DNA from: Nocardia altamirensis NBRC 108246
GTDB lineage: Bacteria > Actinomycetota > Actinomycetes > Mycobacteriales > Mycobacteriaceae
Direction of reading: 5' to 3'
NCBI RefSeq assembly: GCF_001612685.1
Contig: NZ_BDAY01000088.1
Span: 1 to 52,935 of the forward strand
Length of the DNA: 52,935 nucleotides
The position numbers were made by a program, and so were the translations under genes. The notes under the pieces are model-generated. The model had not been told where the DNA came from. It saw only the letters and a program-made list of their open reading frames with translations, and searched no databases. This document shows, one piece after another, positions 18,267 to 27,093 of the stretch. Numbering within the stretch: the stretch's first letter is position 1; the number at the start of each line of letters is the position of its first letter.

Positions 18267-18559
18267 GACGGCAGCTCACCCTGCAGCCGCTTGAAGTGGT
18301 CACTGAACAGGCGCTCGACGTCTTCGTATGCCTTCGCACCGGAGGTGGTGACCTGTGACATCTGCACGATGTTCTGGCCGAGCGCCTGGAATGCCGCAAC
18401 CGCGCCCTCGCGAATATCCTTGGTGACCTCGAGGATTGGTGAACCAGGCATCGTCACGTCGGCGCCGATCACCAGCTTGTTGATGACGTCGGCGTGGCCG
18501 GTCAGATCCTTGCCTAGCGCCCGCAAGGCATCGTTGTCCGCTTGGAGAATATCGGTCAC
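18263..18559 (-). CDS. EspC/WXG100-like type VII secretion partner
   Basis: A 98-residue all-helical protein with an N-terminal helix (DNDALRALGKDLTGHADVINKL), a central turn and a second helix ending in a YEDVERLF segment. The WXG motif is missing, as in EspC-type (T7SS_ESX_EspC) proteins; Y77-x3-R is close to the YxxxD/E export signal region. It heads the four-gene operon and overlaps the next gene by four bases. Probably co-secreted with the 443-residue protein. Confidence 0.75.
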   Translation of the reverse strand: MTDILQADNDALRALGKDLTGHADVINKLVIGADVTMPGSPILEVTKDIREGAVAAFQALGQNIVQMSQVTTSGAKAYEDVERLFSDHFKRLQGELPS

Positions 18560-18689
18560 GATCTCCCCTCCCTCATCTCCCGGAGAATCCTAACTCTCCC
18601 TTAACATTTCCACAGCAGGAAACGCCGCCCCCAGCCCCTGAAAGTATGGTCCTTCCGCGCATTGTGCCCGTGGGATCGCGCAGGCGGTG

Positions 18690-19910
18690 TCAGACTCGCT
18701 CGTCGACCTCCGACTTGTATCGGCTGGTGGCACTGTGCCATTCGAGTCCGCCTGCCATCCAGGCCTGCGCGCCGCGCAGAAACCGGTGCAGCTCGAGCGA
18801 GGGAACGGCAGCGAGCTCTCGTTGGGCGGTCTCGAATCCTCTGACGAAGTCGTTGTGCAGCGCGACCGTTCGCTCGATCGCGTCGTCGAGCGAACAGTTC
18901 TCTTCTGCCGCGATCAACAGCACCAGGTTGGAGTCGGGCAGTTCGTCGGCCGCCTCTTTCTCCGCCGAGTAGAGGTCGTTGACGAGGACCGATGCGGTGC
19001 CCGCCTGCATGAGGGCGCGATGGAAACGCTTGTCGTAGAAGAGATTTCCGGTGAGCTCGTAGCTGCCTACGACGTCGATCAGGGTCATCGATGTGTAGAA
19101 GCTGTCGTGCTGGCGCGCCGCGAGGTAACGCCATGCGGCAGGGGGTGTTTCGAGATATCGCCAGGCCGCATAGGCGGTCCAGCTCACATACATCTGGAAG
19201 GTGGTGTTGCACGCGCGCATCACCTGTGAAGGCGTTGCGTGGCTGGTCAGGTGTGCGGTCGCGGACCGCAGCGCGACAAGCACAGGATCGGCGGTCACCG
19301 CCTCCTCGAGTTGCTCGGTGTAGCTCCCGGCATACGGCGGCGGGTCCATCGCAGACATCACCAGTGCGAGGCGCGGGGGCAGCTCCGTCGGTGTTGCGCC
19401 CAACGGCGTCTCGTCGGCGTAGTAGTCGTCGGCCGCCCACCATGCGGCGTTCATCTGCGCGGCGACGAGCAGCCGGTCCGGGTCGTCGCTGTCGGGATGG
19501 GTCAGCATGGCCAATCGCCCGAAACCGGTGTCGCGGAACTTGTCCATGCGGCCCTCGTGAATACCGACGCGCTCGGCCCACGCCACCAACCGGCGATTGA
19601 CTTCCTCGCCTAGATCCTCGTCGATGCGCGCGGTCGCCGGGCAGTAGAGGGGCGAGTGGGAACCATCACCCCAAGCCCGCTCCAGATACGGCAGCGGCGC
19701 ATAGGTGTCCCTGCGCGCGAATCCGAGGCCGGACGGCACCCGGCCGATCTCACCGCCGGACGCTAGTTCCCGTGTCTGGCCGGTGGGATCGCAAGCGGTG
19801 TAGGCATTTTCGCCGAGCTCGACCGTGGCCTGCCCGGACGCGCCGGGGATATGGAACGCCGAGGTCCCCAAACCCAACGGTGCGGCCAATAACTGCTGGA
19901 GCTGATGCAT
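18690..19910 (-). CDS. Class I terpene cyclase, 2-methylisoborneol-synthase-like
   Basis: 406 residues from ATG 19910, which has GGGAGG ten bases upstream; the longer frame to 19991 begins with TTG. The Asp-rich metal motif is DDYYADE (D161/D162) and the NSE motif is complete (N311, S315, E319 in NDLYSAEKE). The N-terminal ~90 residues are Gly/Pro-rich linker, as in 2-MIB synthases and terpene cyclases carried as cargo of family 2 encapsulins. Neither an encapsulin nor the GPP C-methyltransferase expected for 2-MIB is within the window. It lies 184 bases downstream of a ferredoxin-fused reductase on the same strand. Product unknown. Confidence 0.88.
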   Translation of the reverse strand: MHQLQQLLAAPLGLGTSAFHIPGASGQATVELGENAYTACDPTGQTRELASGGEIGRVPSGLGFARRDTYAPLPYLERAWGDGSHSPLYCPATARIDEDLGEEVNRRLVAWAERVGIHEGRMDKFRDTGFGRLAMLTHPDSDDPDRLLVAAQMNAAWWAADDYYADETPLGATPTELPPRLALVMSAMDPPPYAGSYTEQLEEAVTADPVLVALRSATAHLTSHATPSQVMRACNTTFQMYVSWTAYAAWRYLETPPAAWRYLAARQHDSFYTSMTLIDVVGSYELTGNLFYDKRFHRALMQAGTASVLVNDLYSAEKEAADELPDSNLVLLIAAEENCSLDDAIERTVALHNDFVRGFETAQRELAAVPSLELHRFLRGAQAWMAGGLEWHSATSRYKSEVDERV

Positions 19911-20094
19911 CACGTTCGTTCCTCCCCTGACCAAGGGTGAGCGTCGATCAAACAGTGACTTGCGCAGCGTGCGTGGAGCTTTTCGCGACAAATAGATGGT
20001 AGTGCCAACATTCGTCGGTCGTCAGCGGAATCCAGGAATGAGCTCGTGGTCGATGTCGGCCGCGTCGCCCGCGGCCGACTGCGTCAGACGGCGC

Positions 20095-21231
20095 TCACAC
20101 CTCGAGTTCCACATCGCTGATCGGATAGGCGACACAGGAATGTGTGTAACCGAACTGCTCATCGGAGAGGCGCAACTTGGCTTCCGCGGCGGTGTGCACC
20201 TGTCCCTTCACGACGCGCACCCGGCACAGACTGCACTCACCCGAGCGGCATGCGGCCTCTGGTCGAATTCCCCTGTCCTCCAGCGCGTCCAGGAGCGGGC
20301 GGTCGCGCGGGGTGCGGAAGGAGGCGCCGCCGACGGTCACGGTCACCTCCTCGCCAGGTTCGGCATCGGCAGGCCAGTGCGGCTGCGCGGCGGGCGCGGC
20401 AGGCGCGCCGTTGGCCTCGAAGCGAATCCGTTTGCGTGCGTGGCCGAGCGCGGTCAACTGCTCGAGCGCGTACGGGTACAGCGCCTGCGGCCCGCAGACG
20501 TACACCATGCGCCGATTCAGATCACCGGCGAGCGCGGCGATGACGTCGGAGGACAGGAATCCGGTCGCGCCGTTCCAGTCGGCGTCGGGCTCGGCGATGA
20601 CGTGATCGACCGAGATGCCGGGATGTGCGGCGGCCAACGCGTCGAGCTCGGCGCGGAAGATGATGTCGGAAGCGTTGCGGGAACCGTAGATCAGCTGGAA
20701 CCGCCGGTCCAAGCCGAGTTCGATCACCTCGCGGATCATGCTCATCGCCGGGACCACGCCGGAACCACCGGCCAGGAATACCAGATCGTCGCCGTGGAAC
20801 AGCGGATTGTGATGGAAGGTGCCTATCGGCCCGGTCGTGGTGACTATCTGTCCGGCCTCGACCGTGTCGAGCAGGAGATTGCTGATCCGCCCGCCGGGAA
20901 CCCGGCGCACGGTGAGGTCGTAGTGGCCGAGCCGGGTCGGGCTGGAGGAGATGGCGTACGGACGGCTCGTCCCGTCGACGAAGGCGTTGACGTACTGCCC
21001 GGCGAGGAACGGCGGGAGTTCTTCCCGGTCAAGGCTTTCCATCCGAAAGGTCTTGGTGGTCGCGGTCTCGTCGATGACCTCGGCGACGATCAGCCGCAGC
21101 CGCTTGGGGTGGTACGCGTCGATGGTGCCGCGCGTTTCGGCGAGGTGATCGCGGGTGTCGGCGGCGCGGGCATCGAGCTCCGCAAGCACCGCCCCGGCAC
21201 CCTCGTACCGTTCGGCGAGTGGGTGTTTCAT
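20095..21231 (-). CDS. Ferredoxin-NAD(P)H reductase with C-terminal [2Fe-2S] domain
   Basis: 378 residues. After a ~40-residue helical leader comes an FAD-binding barrel (RPYAISSSP), an NAD(P) domain (GGSGVVPAMSM) and a plant-type [2Fe-2S] ferredoxin at the C-terminus (CRSGECSLC plus a later HSC). The order FAD-NAD-ferredoxin is that of phthalate-dioxygenase-reductase/hydroxylase reductases, which feed electrons to oxygenases. ATG 21231 has AAGGA six bases upstream. It starts 17 bases after the desaturase-like gene, so the two are co-transcribed. Its electron acceptor may be that flavoprotein's substrate path or an oxygenase elsewhere. Confidence 0.9.
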   Translation of the reverse strand: MKHPLAERYEGAGAVLAELDARAADTRDHLAETRGTIDAYHPKRLRLIVAEVIDETATTKTFRMESLDREELPPFLAGQYVNAFVDGTSRPYAISSSPTRLGHYDLTVRRVPGGRISNLLLDTVEAGQIVTTTGPIGTFHHNPLFHGDDLVFLAGGSGVVPAMSMIREVIELGLDRRFQLIYGSRNASDIIFRAELDALAAAHPGISVDHVIAEPDADWNGATGFLSSDVIAALAGDLNRRMVYVCGPQALYPYALEQLTALGHARKRIRFEANGAPAAPAAQPHWPADAEPGEEVTVTVGGASFRTPRDRPLLDALEDRGIRPEAACRSGECSLCRVRVVKGQVHTAAEAKLRLSDEQFGYTHSCVAYPISDVELEV

Positions 21232-21248
21232 GTGTCGTCCTTCGGTTT

Positions 21249-22736
21249 TCAGGCGGCCTTGGCGCGCAGCAGTCGACGGGCCACGCGGGCGCCCGCTTCC
21301 AGGGTGGGCTGGAAGCCACCCATACCGGCCCATGAACCCGCCAGATGCAGTCCGGGAACATGGGTTTCGCGCTCGCTGTTGCGGAACAGCCAGCCCTCGC
21401 CCGCATCCTGGTCGTAGCCGTAGATGGCGCCGCCGGGATGGCCGAGATAGCGCATCATGGTCAGCGGAGTAGCGACGTCGACCTCTTCGATGGCGTCCCG
21501 GATGCCGGGGGTGACGGTCTCGCAGAGATCGAGAAGCGTGTCGGCATAGGCGAATTTGGTGCGCGCGTAATCCCGGGGCGACACGTCGCGCCAGATGTCG
21601 GCGTATTGCAGGGTGATGAGGCTGACATGGGTGGCTCCGGCCGGCGCGAAGCCGATCGGGGCGACATCGTAAGAGCTGACACAGATTCCGCGAGCGGGCG
21701 CGAAGGAGCGCCAGCCACCGTAGGTGTGGTCGTCGTCGAGATCGGCGTTGACAAAGGTGGTGCTCGTGGTGAATCCGAGTTCGGCCGGTGTCGCGTCCAA
21801 GCCCATGTGCAGGGCGAAGCCGGAGACGCCGACGCGGCGAGTGGCCAGGTCGTCGCGGACCGCCGCGGGCACGTCGATGCCCTCGAGCATCCCATAGGTG
21901 CTCGGCAGCGACGCATTGGACACCACATCGAGTGCGGTCACCTCGGTGCCGTCGTCCAGACGCACGCCGATGGCCCGCCCGGCCGAGGTGAGCACGGCCT
22001 CGACGCCGGTATTGAATCGGACGTCACCACCCGCGGACAGGAACGTATCGAGGATGGCCGTCGACATCGCCTGCGATCCGCCGCGCACATGCCACGGCTT
22101 GAATTCGAAGTAGGCGAACAACATCAACGCAAGATCCTGGAACGGCAGCTTGGATGGCGGCTGACCGAGATAGGTCCAGTACATGCCGAGGGCAGCCTTG
22201 ATGCGGTCATCCTCGAAGTACTCGTCGAAGACGGCCTTGGCCGGTCGCAGACCGTACTCGAACAGCAGCGGGCCGAGCTGGTCCGCTGGCATCCCGCGCA
22301 TGGCGGCGATCTGCCAGAACGTCACCTGCTTGACCAGTTCGAAGAAGCGCGCGGTGCGGTCACGGTTGCCGGGAAACTCGGCCTCGATGGCATCGATGGC
22401 GCCGTCCCAGTCGGCGGGCAGGGTCAGATCCAGCCGGCCAGGCACCACCGCCCGGTAGAGGTCGTGCTCCTGCACGAACTCCAGCTTGTCGGCGATGCCG
22501 AGCTGCCGGAACAGTCCCTCCCGCAAGGAGATCGACTGCCCCTCGACGCCGACCCCGGACAACTGGTGCAGGGCCACCTCGAATTCGAAACGTCCACGGC
22601 GGAAGGAGGTTCCGCAGCCGCCGGGGATATTGTGGCGCTCCAGCAACAAGGTTCGGGCACCGCCGCGCTGCAGGGTCGCGGCCGCGGTGAGTCCTGCGTT
22701 GCCCGCGCCGATGACGATGGCGTCGTAATCGGTCAC
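21249..22736 (-). CDS. Phytoene-desaturase-like FAD-dependent oxidoreductase
   Basis: 495 residues. It begins directly with the Rossmann FAD loop GAGNAGLTAAATLQ followed by LLLERHNIPGG, the hallmark of CrtI/CRTISO-type enzymes. The C-terminal flavin loop (LHLAGSWAGMGGF) is also present. GTG 22736 forms a GTGA overlap with the SnoaL-like gene; the longer frame to 22898 is only an extension. Relatives desaturate, isomerise or saturate polyprenyl/carotenoid chains. Neighbouring terpene cyclase suggests an isoprenoid substrate, but that is inference. Confidence 0.88.
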   Translation of the reverse strand: MTDYDAIVIGAGNAGLTAAATLQRGGARTLLLERHNIPGGCGTSFRRGRFEFEVALHQLSGVGVEGQSISLREGLFRQLGIADKLEFVQEHDLYRAVVPGRLDLTLPADWDGAIDAIEAEFPGNRDRTARFFELVKQVTFWQIAAMRGMPADQLGPLLFEYGLRPAKAVFDEYFEDDRIKAALGMYWTYLGQPPSKLPFQDLALMLFAYFEFKPWHVRGGSQAMSTAILDTFLSAGGDVRFNTGVEAVLTSAGRAIGVRLDDGTEVTALDVVSNASLPSTYGMLEGIDVPAAVRDDLATRRVGVSGFALHMGLDATPAELGFTTSTTFVNADLDDDHTYGGWRSFAPARGICVSSYDVAPIGFAPAGATHVSLITLQYADIWRDVSPRDYARTKFAYADTLLDLCETVTPGIRDAIEEVDVATPLTMMRYLGHPGGAIYGYDQDAGEGWLFRNSERETHVPGLHLAGSWAGMGGFQPTLEAGARVARRLLRAKAA

Positions 22737-23149
22737 GCCTCGCCCGCCGCACGCTCGAGCTGCGCGGTCGCCTCCGCCTTGATCTGTTCGAACTGCTCGC
22801 CCATCCGCACGGACAACGCCTGCGCGGCCGACAGCGGCCGCACCATCACCATGAAGTCGTCGATCCTGCCGTCGGCGTCGAAGTGCAGGAAGTCGCAACC
22901 GGTGACCTGCTTGCCGTCCACGGTGGCCTCGAACACCAAGGCATGGTCGCGCCCACCGACGTCGGCGATCTCACGCACATAGTGGAAGTCCTCGAAGACC
23001 CGGATGACCGCCCGCAAAATCGCGGCGGTGATCGCCTTGCCCGGATAGGGCCGGAAGGCCACCGGGCTGGTGAAGACGACATTGTCTGCCAGCAGCGCCT
23101 CGATGGCAGCGTCGTCGCGGGCCTCCACGGCTGCTCGGAACGGATGCAT
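22733..23149 (-). CDS. SnoaL/NTF2-like protein
   Basis: 138 residues with the cone-shaped NTF2 fold pattern: an N-terminal helix (FRAAVEARDDAAIEALLAD), NVVFTSPVAFRPYPGK, then alternating strands ending in DGRIDDFMVMVRP. Members act as cyclases, isomerases or ligand-binding proteins. ATG 23149 has AAAGG six bases upstream. It is first in an operon with the two redox genes (four-base overlap) and is divergent from PadR. Confidence 0.85.
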   Translation of the reverse strand: MHPFRAAVEARDDAAIEALLADNVVFTSPVAFRPYPGKAITAAILRAVIRVFEDFHYVREIADVGGRDHALVFEATVDGKQVTGCDFLHFDADGRIDDFMVMVRPLSAAQALSVRMGEQFEQIKAEATAQLERAAGEA

Positions 23150-23211
23150 GTCCGACCTTTCTAGTAAATTTATTGAGTAGGTCAACGCACAGTATCGTGG
23201 ATCACAAGAGC

Positions 23212-23233
23212 TGTCCATCAGGGATAGTGGACA
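23212..23233. promoter_or_regulatory. Inverted repeat TGTCCA-N10-TGGACA between PadR and operon
   Basis: Perfect six-base arms (23212-23217 and 23228-23233) lie in the 122-base divergent region. The spacing puts the arms about one and a half helical turns apart, suitable for a dimeric winged-helix repressor. Assignment to PadR is inference. Confidence 0.4.
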
Positions 23234-23244
23234 ACAAATTGATT

Positions 23245-23257
23245 AGTCATCATGACT
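23245..23257. promoter_or_regulatory. Palindrome AGTCAT-C-ATGACT upstream of padR-like gene
   Basis: A 13-base palindrome 14 bases upstream of the PadR start, within an AT-rich stretch. Position suits autoregulation, by blocking the ribosome-site/promoter end. It may be the true operator in place of the neighbouring 22-base repeat. Confidence 0.4.
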
Positions 23258-23271
23258 GCTAGGCTGACCGA

Positions 23272-23835
23272 ATGGCATTACGCGACGCCGTGCTGGCCGC
23301 CCTGCTCGAGGGCGAGGCATCCGGCTACGACCTGGCCAAAGGCTTCGACGCCTCGGTGGCCAACTTCTGGATGACCACGCCCCAGCAGCTCTACAAGGAA
23401 CTGGACCGCATGGCCGCCGATGGGCTCATCGACACCCGCGTCGTGGAACAGGAGCGGCGCCCCAACAAGCGACTGCACTCGATCACCCCCGCGGGCCGAA
23501 CGGCCTTGCGCGAGTTCGTCACCGCACCGGCCAAGCCGACCACCATCCGCGACGAACTGCTCGTGCAGGTGCAGGGCATGCAGAACGAGGACGCCCCTGC
23601 CATGCGCGGCACCCTCGCCGAGCGACTGGAATGGTCAACGGCGAAGCTCGCCAGATACGAGCGCCTGCGCGCCCGGCTGCTGAACGGCCGCAGCGAACAC
23701 GCCTACCTCGAGGAGGCCGAGCGCATCGGCCCGTATCTCACACTGCTGCGCGGAATTTCGTTCGAACAGGAGAACATTCGCTGGATCGAGTTCACACTGG
23801 CGACACTCGGTCGGCGCCTCGCGGCGGACGCCTAG
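23272..23835 (+). CDS. PadR-family transcriptional regulator
   Basis: 187 residues. The N-terminal winged helix (VLAALLEGEASGYDLAKGF, TPQQLYKELDRMAADGLI, then a PNKRLHSITPAGR wing) is classic PadR, followed by a Vir-type helical C-terminal dimerisation domain. It faces the SnoaL/desaturase/reductase operon across 122 bases with two palindromes, so it probably represses that operon and itself in response to an unknown small molecule. Confidence 0.93.
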   Translation: MALRDAVLAALLEGEASGYDLAKGFDASVANFWMTTPQQLYKELDRMAADGLIDTRVVEQERRPNKRLHSITPAGRTALREFVTAPAKPTTIRDELLVQVQGMQNEDAPAMRGTLAERLEWSTAKLARYERLRARLLNGRSEHAYLEEAERIGPYLTLLRGISFEQENIRWIEFTLATLGRRLAADA

Positions 23836-24007
23836 CCGTCCTACCTCGACGCTCCGGGGATCCGCCCGGATGAGGATTCGGCTGGTCCGACCGAGCCAGG
23901 ACATTCCAACCGGAACGACTTCCAGTGGTCTCGGAAGGCCGATCGCGCGATGATAGTCAGACTCGGACAACGCATCCAGCGGTCGGCCAGTGCTGCGAAG
24001 GGTGGCT

Positions 24008-24433
24008 ATGACAGCACCGGAAATCCTTACCACGCACCCGCTCTCGGATGCGGAATGTCTGCTGCTGCTGGCCAAGGTCCGATTCGGTCGGATCGTGTTC
24101 ACCCGCCACGCACTACCGACGATCCGGCCGGTCAATCACCTCGTCGACGACGAGATGATCGTCGTCGCCAGCGGCTCCGGCATCGGCATTCCGCCATACG
24201 AGCAGGTGGTCACCTACCAAGCCGACACCCTCCACCCGGACACCCAGCTCGGCTGGTTCATCATTGTCACCGGCACCGCGGAACCGATCACCGATCCGTC
24301 CGATCTCACCCGCTACCACGCCATGCTACGGCCGAAACTGCCGGGCAGCCACGACCGCATCCTGCGGATCCACCCCGAGATCATCACCGGCATCCAATAC
24401 CGCGAAGCGACCGCACCCGAACCGCCGCAGTAA
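24008..24433 (+). CDS. Pyridoxamine-5'-phosphate-oxidase-fold FMN/F420-binding protein
   Basis: 141 residues. LSDAECLLLLAKVRFGRIVFT followed by LPTIRPVNHLVDDEMIVV is the split-barrel opening of PNPOx-like proteins. ATG 24008 is preceded by GAAGGGTGG. The family binds FMN, F420 or heme and is often involved in reduction or detoxification; the exact subfamily cannot be set from this. It stands alone on the plus strand. Confidence 0.85.
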   Translation: MTAPEILTTHPLSDAECLLLLAKVRFGRIVFTRHALPTIRPVNHLVDDEMIVVASGSGIGIPPYEQVVTYQADTLHPDTQLGWFIIVTGTAEPITDPSDLTRYHAMLRPKLPGSHDRILRIHPEIITGIQYREATAPEPPQ

Positions 24434-24606
24434 TTCCGGTGGGCAACAGCCGAGCGTGGCTATCCGACCATCAGCCCTGGTTCCCGCTCGAGGATCGACG
24501 TACACTCGTCGAATAACGCACGTACCAGGGTAGACGTGTTGCGAGATCACGATATTCACCTCCGGCAGTGACACTCCGCGTTGAACCCAGAGGCAAGGTC
24601 ACGCTC

Positions 24607-25063
24607 ATGAGATCGAGCTGGAACCCGGACGCGGCGCTGGACCACATCCAACTGGCTCACCGCGCTGCCGACCTGCGTGCGACCACGAGTCCGGCACAGC
24701 TCGCCGCGCGAGCCCAGTACTTTGCCACCGCACTGGAATTCGCCGCCGAACGGCCCGAGGCCATGTCCCGGCTGCACGGGCTGACCGCCCAACTGCGCAC
24801 CCGCTCCACGGTGAACGTGCTGCTGCCGCAGGTGTTGGAAACCGCGATGGATGTTCGACGTCGGGCTTCAATTGCACACGCTCCGAGCCGTATTCGATCA
24901 GGCCGACACGACACCTGAGAATATCCGGGCCGCCAGCGACGCCGTCGGCGGCGTGCTGGAGGACCTGGACATGCTCACTCACGACACCGGGCTGGCCATG
25001 CTTGCCCTGGCCCGCGACCACGACGACGCCCCCTGCGCCATTCGACGCAGACGCCGCCGATAG
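24607..25063 (+). pseudogene. Probable broken GAF-type sensor gene in two overlapping frames
   Basis: Frame 24607-24918 encodes a helical leader ending LLPQVLETAMDV, which resembles the helix entering a GAF domain. At that point sense continues in another frame, 24851-25063, with QLHTLRAVFDQADTTPENI and a helical end. Both pieces have coding-like composition but each is too short for a GAF protein, and the junction is at ATGGATG. The simplest reading is a gene with an internal deletion and frameshift. Two small overlapping genes are the alternative. Confidence 0.4.
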
Positions 25064-25131
25064 GGACTTGCTGCACGAGATCCCGGTGACGCTGAAAGAT
25101 CTTGCAGGCCTGGCATTTCCAGGTGCAACGC

Positions 25132-25803
25132 TCAGTTGTCGACCGCGCCCGGGGTCACCAGTCCTGCCGAATAGGCAGCCGCGACGATCTGCGCCCTCGA
25201 TGACAGCTCCAGCTTGACCATGGCGCGGTTGAGATGGGTCTTGGCGGTGGATTCAGAGATGAACAGCTGGCGCGCGATCTGCTTGTTGTCCAAGCCTTGT
25301 CCTACCATCATCACGACTTCCAACTCCCGCTCGGTCAGCTCCGCAAGCCGCGACGTGGCCTGGCCCACCGCCCGTTGGTTGGCGGCGAACCGCCCGATCA
25401 GCCGCTTTGTAATGTGCGGCGCGATCAGCGCGTCGCCACGAGCGACCACCCGCACCGCGGCGATAAGTTCTTCCGGCGGAGCATCTTTCAGCAGGAATCC
25501 CGATGCGCCCGCGGTCAGCGCCGCGTAGACATGCTCGTCGAGATCGAAGGTCGTCAAGATCAGGACTGCCGACTGCCCTCCGCTTTCGGTCACGATCAGC
25601 CCACCGGCCTCCACCCCGCTCATCCCGGGCATGCTGATATCCATCAAGACCACGTCCGGCCGCAGCGCCCGCGCACTCGCCACGGCAACCACGCCGTCCG
25701 CGGCCTCGCCGACGACTTCGATATCGGGCTCAGCATTGAGCAATGCCGCGAGACCGGCCCGAATCAGAGCCTGATCGTCGACCAGCAACACCCGAATGGT
25801 CAT
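25132..25803 (-). CDS. NarL/LuxR-type response regulator
   Basis: 223 residues. Receiver domain with D9/D10, phospho-acceptor D55 (VVLMDISMPG), conserved Thr (ILTTF) and Lys (FLLKDAPP). A LuxR HTH lies at the C-terminus (LTERELEVVMMVGQGLDNKQIA). Its ATG overlaps the stop of the histidine kinase (ATGA), so the pair is co-translated. Upstream frame to 25860 is ignored. Confidence 0.95.
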   Translation of the reverse strand: MTIRVLLVDDQALIRAGLAALLNAEPDIEVVGEAADGVVAVASARALRPDVVLMDISMPGMSGVEAGGLIVTESGGQSAVLILTTFDLDEHVYAALTAGASGFLLKDAPPEELIAAVRVVARGDALIAPHITKRLIGRFAANQRAVGQATSRLAELTERELEVVMMVGQGLDNKQIARQLFISESTAKTHLNRAMVKLELSSRAQIVAAAYSAGLVTPGAVDN

Positions 25804-26993
25804 CCGGTGCTCCTCCCAGCCGCATTCCCGTGCGTTGTTTCGGCAGGCAGCATCGCCCACACCCGGAATCCACCGCCCGGCAGCGGCCCCACCTCCAGCG
25901 CGCCGCCGAACATCGCCAGTCGCTCCCGCATCCCCATCAATCCCTGACCGCCCGAAGGCAACCGAGCGCCGAACGTGGCCCGAGGCGCAGCAGGTGGATC
26001 ATTGATCACCTCGATCTCCAGCCCAGCCGACTGATACCGCAGGATTACTCGGGTGCGGACCGCGCCCGCGTGTTTGAGCACGTTGGTCAGCGCTTCCTGC
26101 ACGATCCGATACCCGGCCACCTCCTCGCAGGACGGCAGGGCATAGCGCTCACCCTGCTGGATCAACTCGACCGGAAACTCGGACTGAGGCAGCGCCATGA
26201 TCAGCTCCGTGACGTTGTCCATTCGGGCCCGAGACGACTCCCCTTCCGGCTCGTCCTCCGCGCTGCGGAGCATGGTCAACAGGTGCCGCATCTCGACGAG
26301 TGCCGACCGGCTCGTCGTCTCGATGACCGCCAACGACTCGATCGCCTGCGCGTTGTCGGCGGCGGCGAGCCTGCGCCCGACGCCGGACCGAACGACGATC
26401 ACGCCGAGACTGTGCGCCACCACGTCATGCAGTTCGCGGGCAATGCGGACGCGTTCCCGCACGACGGCCTCGTCGGCGAGCTGCCGCTGCACCTCGGCCA
26501 GCTCGACCGCTCGTCGTCGGCTCTGCCGGACCGCCTGTCCGAAGAAGACGGTGATCATGGCGATGAGCGTCGGATTGAGCCATCGGTCAACGCCGGCCGA
26601 CACCGGCGGACCCTCGGGGCGCAAGTACCACAGTTGCCACACGAACAGGGGAAACAACGCGGCGGCCAGCGTCGACACCCAGCGTCGCGTCGAGGTGCCG
26701 ACCGTGTACAGGGCAGTCATGATGGCCACATTCACCAGGGGGTCGTAGGAACCCGAGTGATAGAGCCACGCAGCGGGTGGCAGCTGAGCGAGGTACACCG
26801 GCAGCGGCCACCGCCGCCGCAACGCCAGTGCACCGAAGATCACCGCCGTGGCGAGCAGGTCGCGCCAGCTGTTGATCTGGGACTGCGCCGGCCGCCACGG
26901 ATCGGAGACGAGATCGGCCGCCACGAGGCCGACCGCGAGCGCGCTGTCGGCCACCAGCGGCTTGGATCCGAGCCAACCGATGATCCGCTCCAT
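25800..26993 (-). CDS. Membrane sensor histidine kinase, HisKA_3 type
   Basis: 397 residues. About five hydrophobic segments occupy residues ~10-155. The HisKA_3 box RELHDVVAHS carries phospho-acceptor H189, followed by an HATPase domain (QEALTNVLKHA and GQGLMGMRERL). It is the cognate kinase of the overlapping response regulator. I use ATG 26993, with AAGGG about 12 bases upstream; ATG 27014 adds seven residues and is also possible. The signal is unknown. Confidence 0.92.
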   Translation of the reverse strand: MERIIGWLGSKPLVADSALAVGLVAADLVSDPWRPAQSQINSWRDLLATAVIFGALALRRRWPLPVYLAQLPPAAWLYHSGSYDPLVNVAIMTALYTVGTSTRRWVSTLAAALFPLFVWQLWYLRPEGPPVSAGVDRWLNPTLIAMITVFFGQAVRQSRRRAVELAEVQRQLADEAVVRERVRIARELHDVVAHSLGVIVVRSGVGRRLAAADNAQAIESLAVIETTSRSALVEMRHLLTMLRSAEDEPEGESSRARMDNVTELIMALPQSEFPVELIQQGERYALPSCEEVAGYRIVQEALTNVLKHAGAVRTRVILRYQSAGLEIEVINDPPAAPRATFGARLPSGGQGLMGMRERLAMFGGALEVGPLPGGGFRVWAMLPAETTHGNAAGRSTG

Positions 26994-27093
26994 CGTTGTG
27001 CGGCGTCCCTTCATGTCGGCGACTAACAGTCCCGGGCGCACAGGTCGACGGGCGACCTTGCTGCACCCTATCGGAGAAATCGCCCTCACCTGG

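Noticed and set aside
16923..18593. 556-residue open frame on the plus strand opposite the effector cassette
   Set aside because: It is the mirror of the type VII genes: composition follows codon bias of the minus-strand genes, has no motif, and would conflict with four overlapping starts and stops.
19996..21417. 473-residue open frame on the plus strand
   Set aside because: Antisense to the ferredoxin-type reductase with its Cys cluster; no motif of its own.
21345..22982. 545-residue open frame on the plus strand
   Set aside because: Antisense to the flavoprotein, which has a clear FAD loop; His/Arg/Gly-rich mirror composition.
23836..24007. DosR/DevR-type box upstream of the PNPOx-like gene
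   Set aside because: I looked for GGGAC-type arms because such genes are often hypoxia-regulated, but found no acceptable match.
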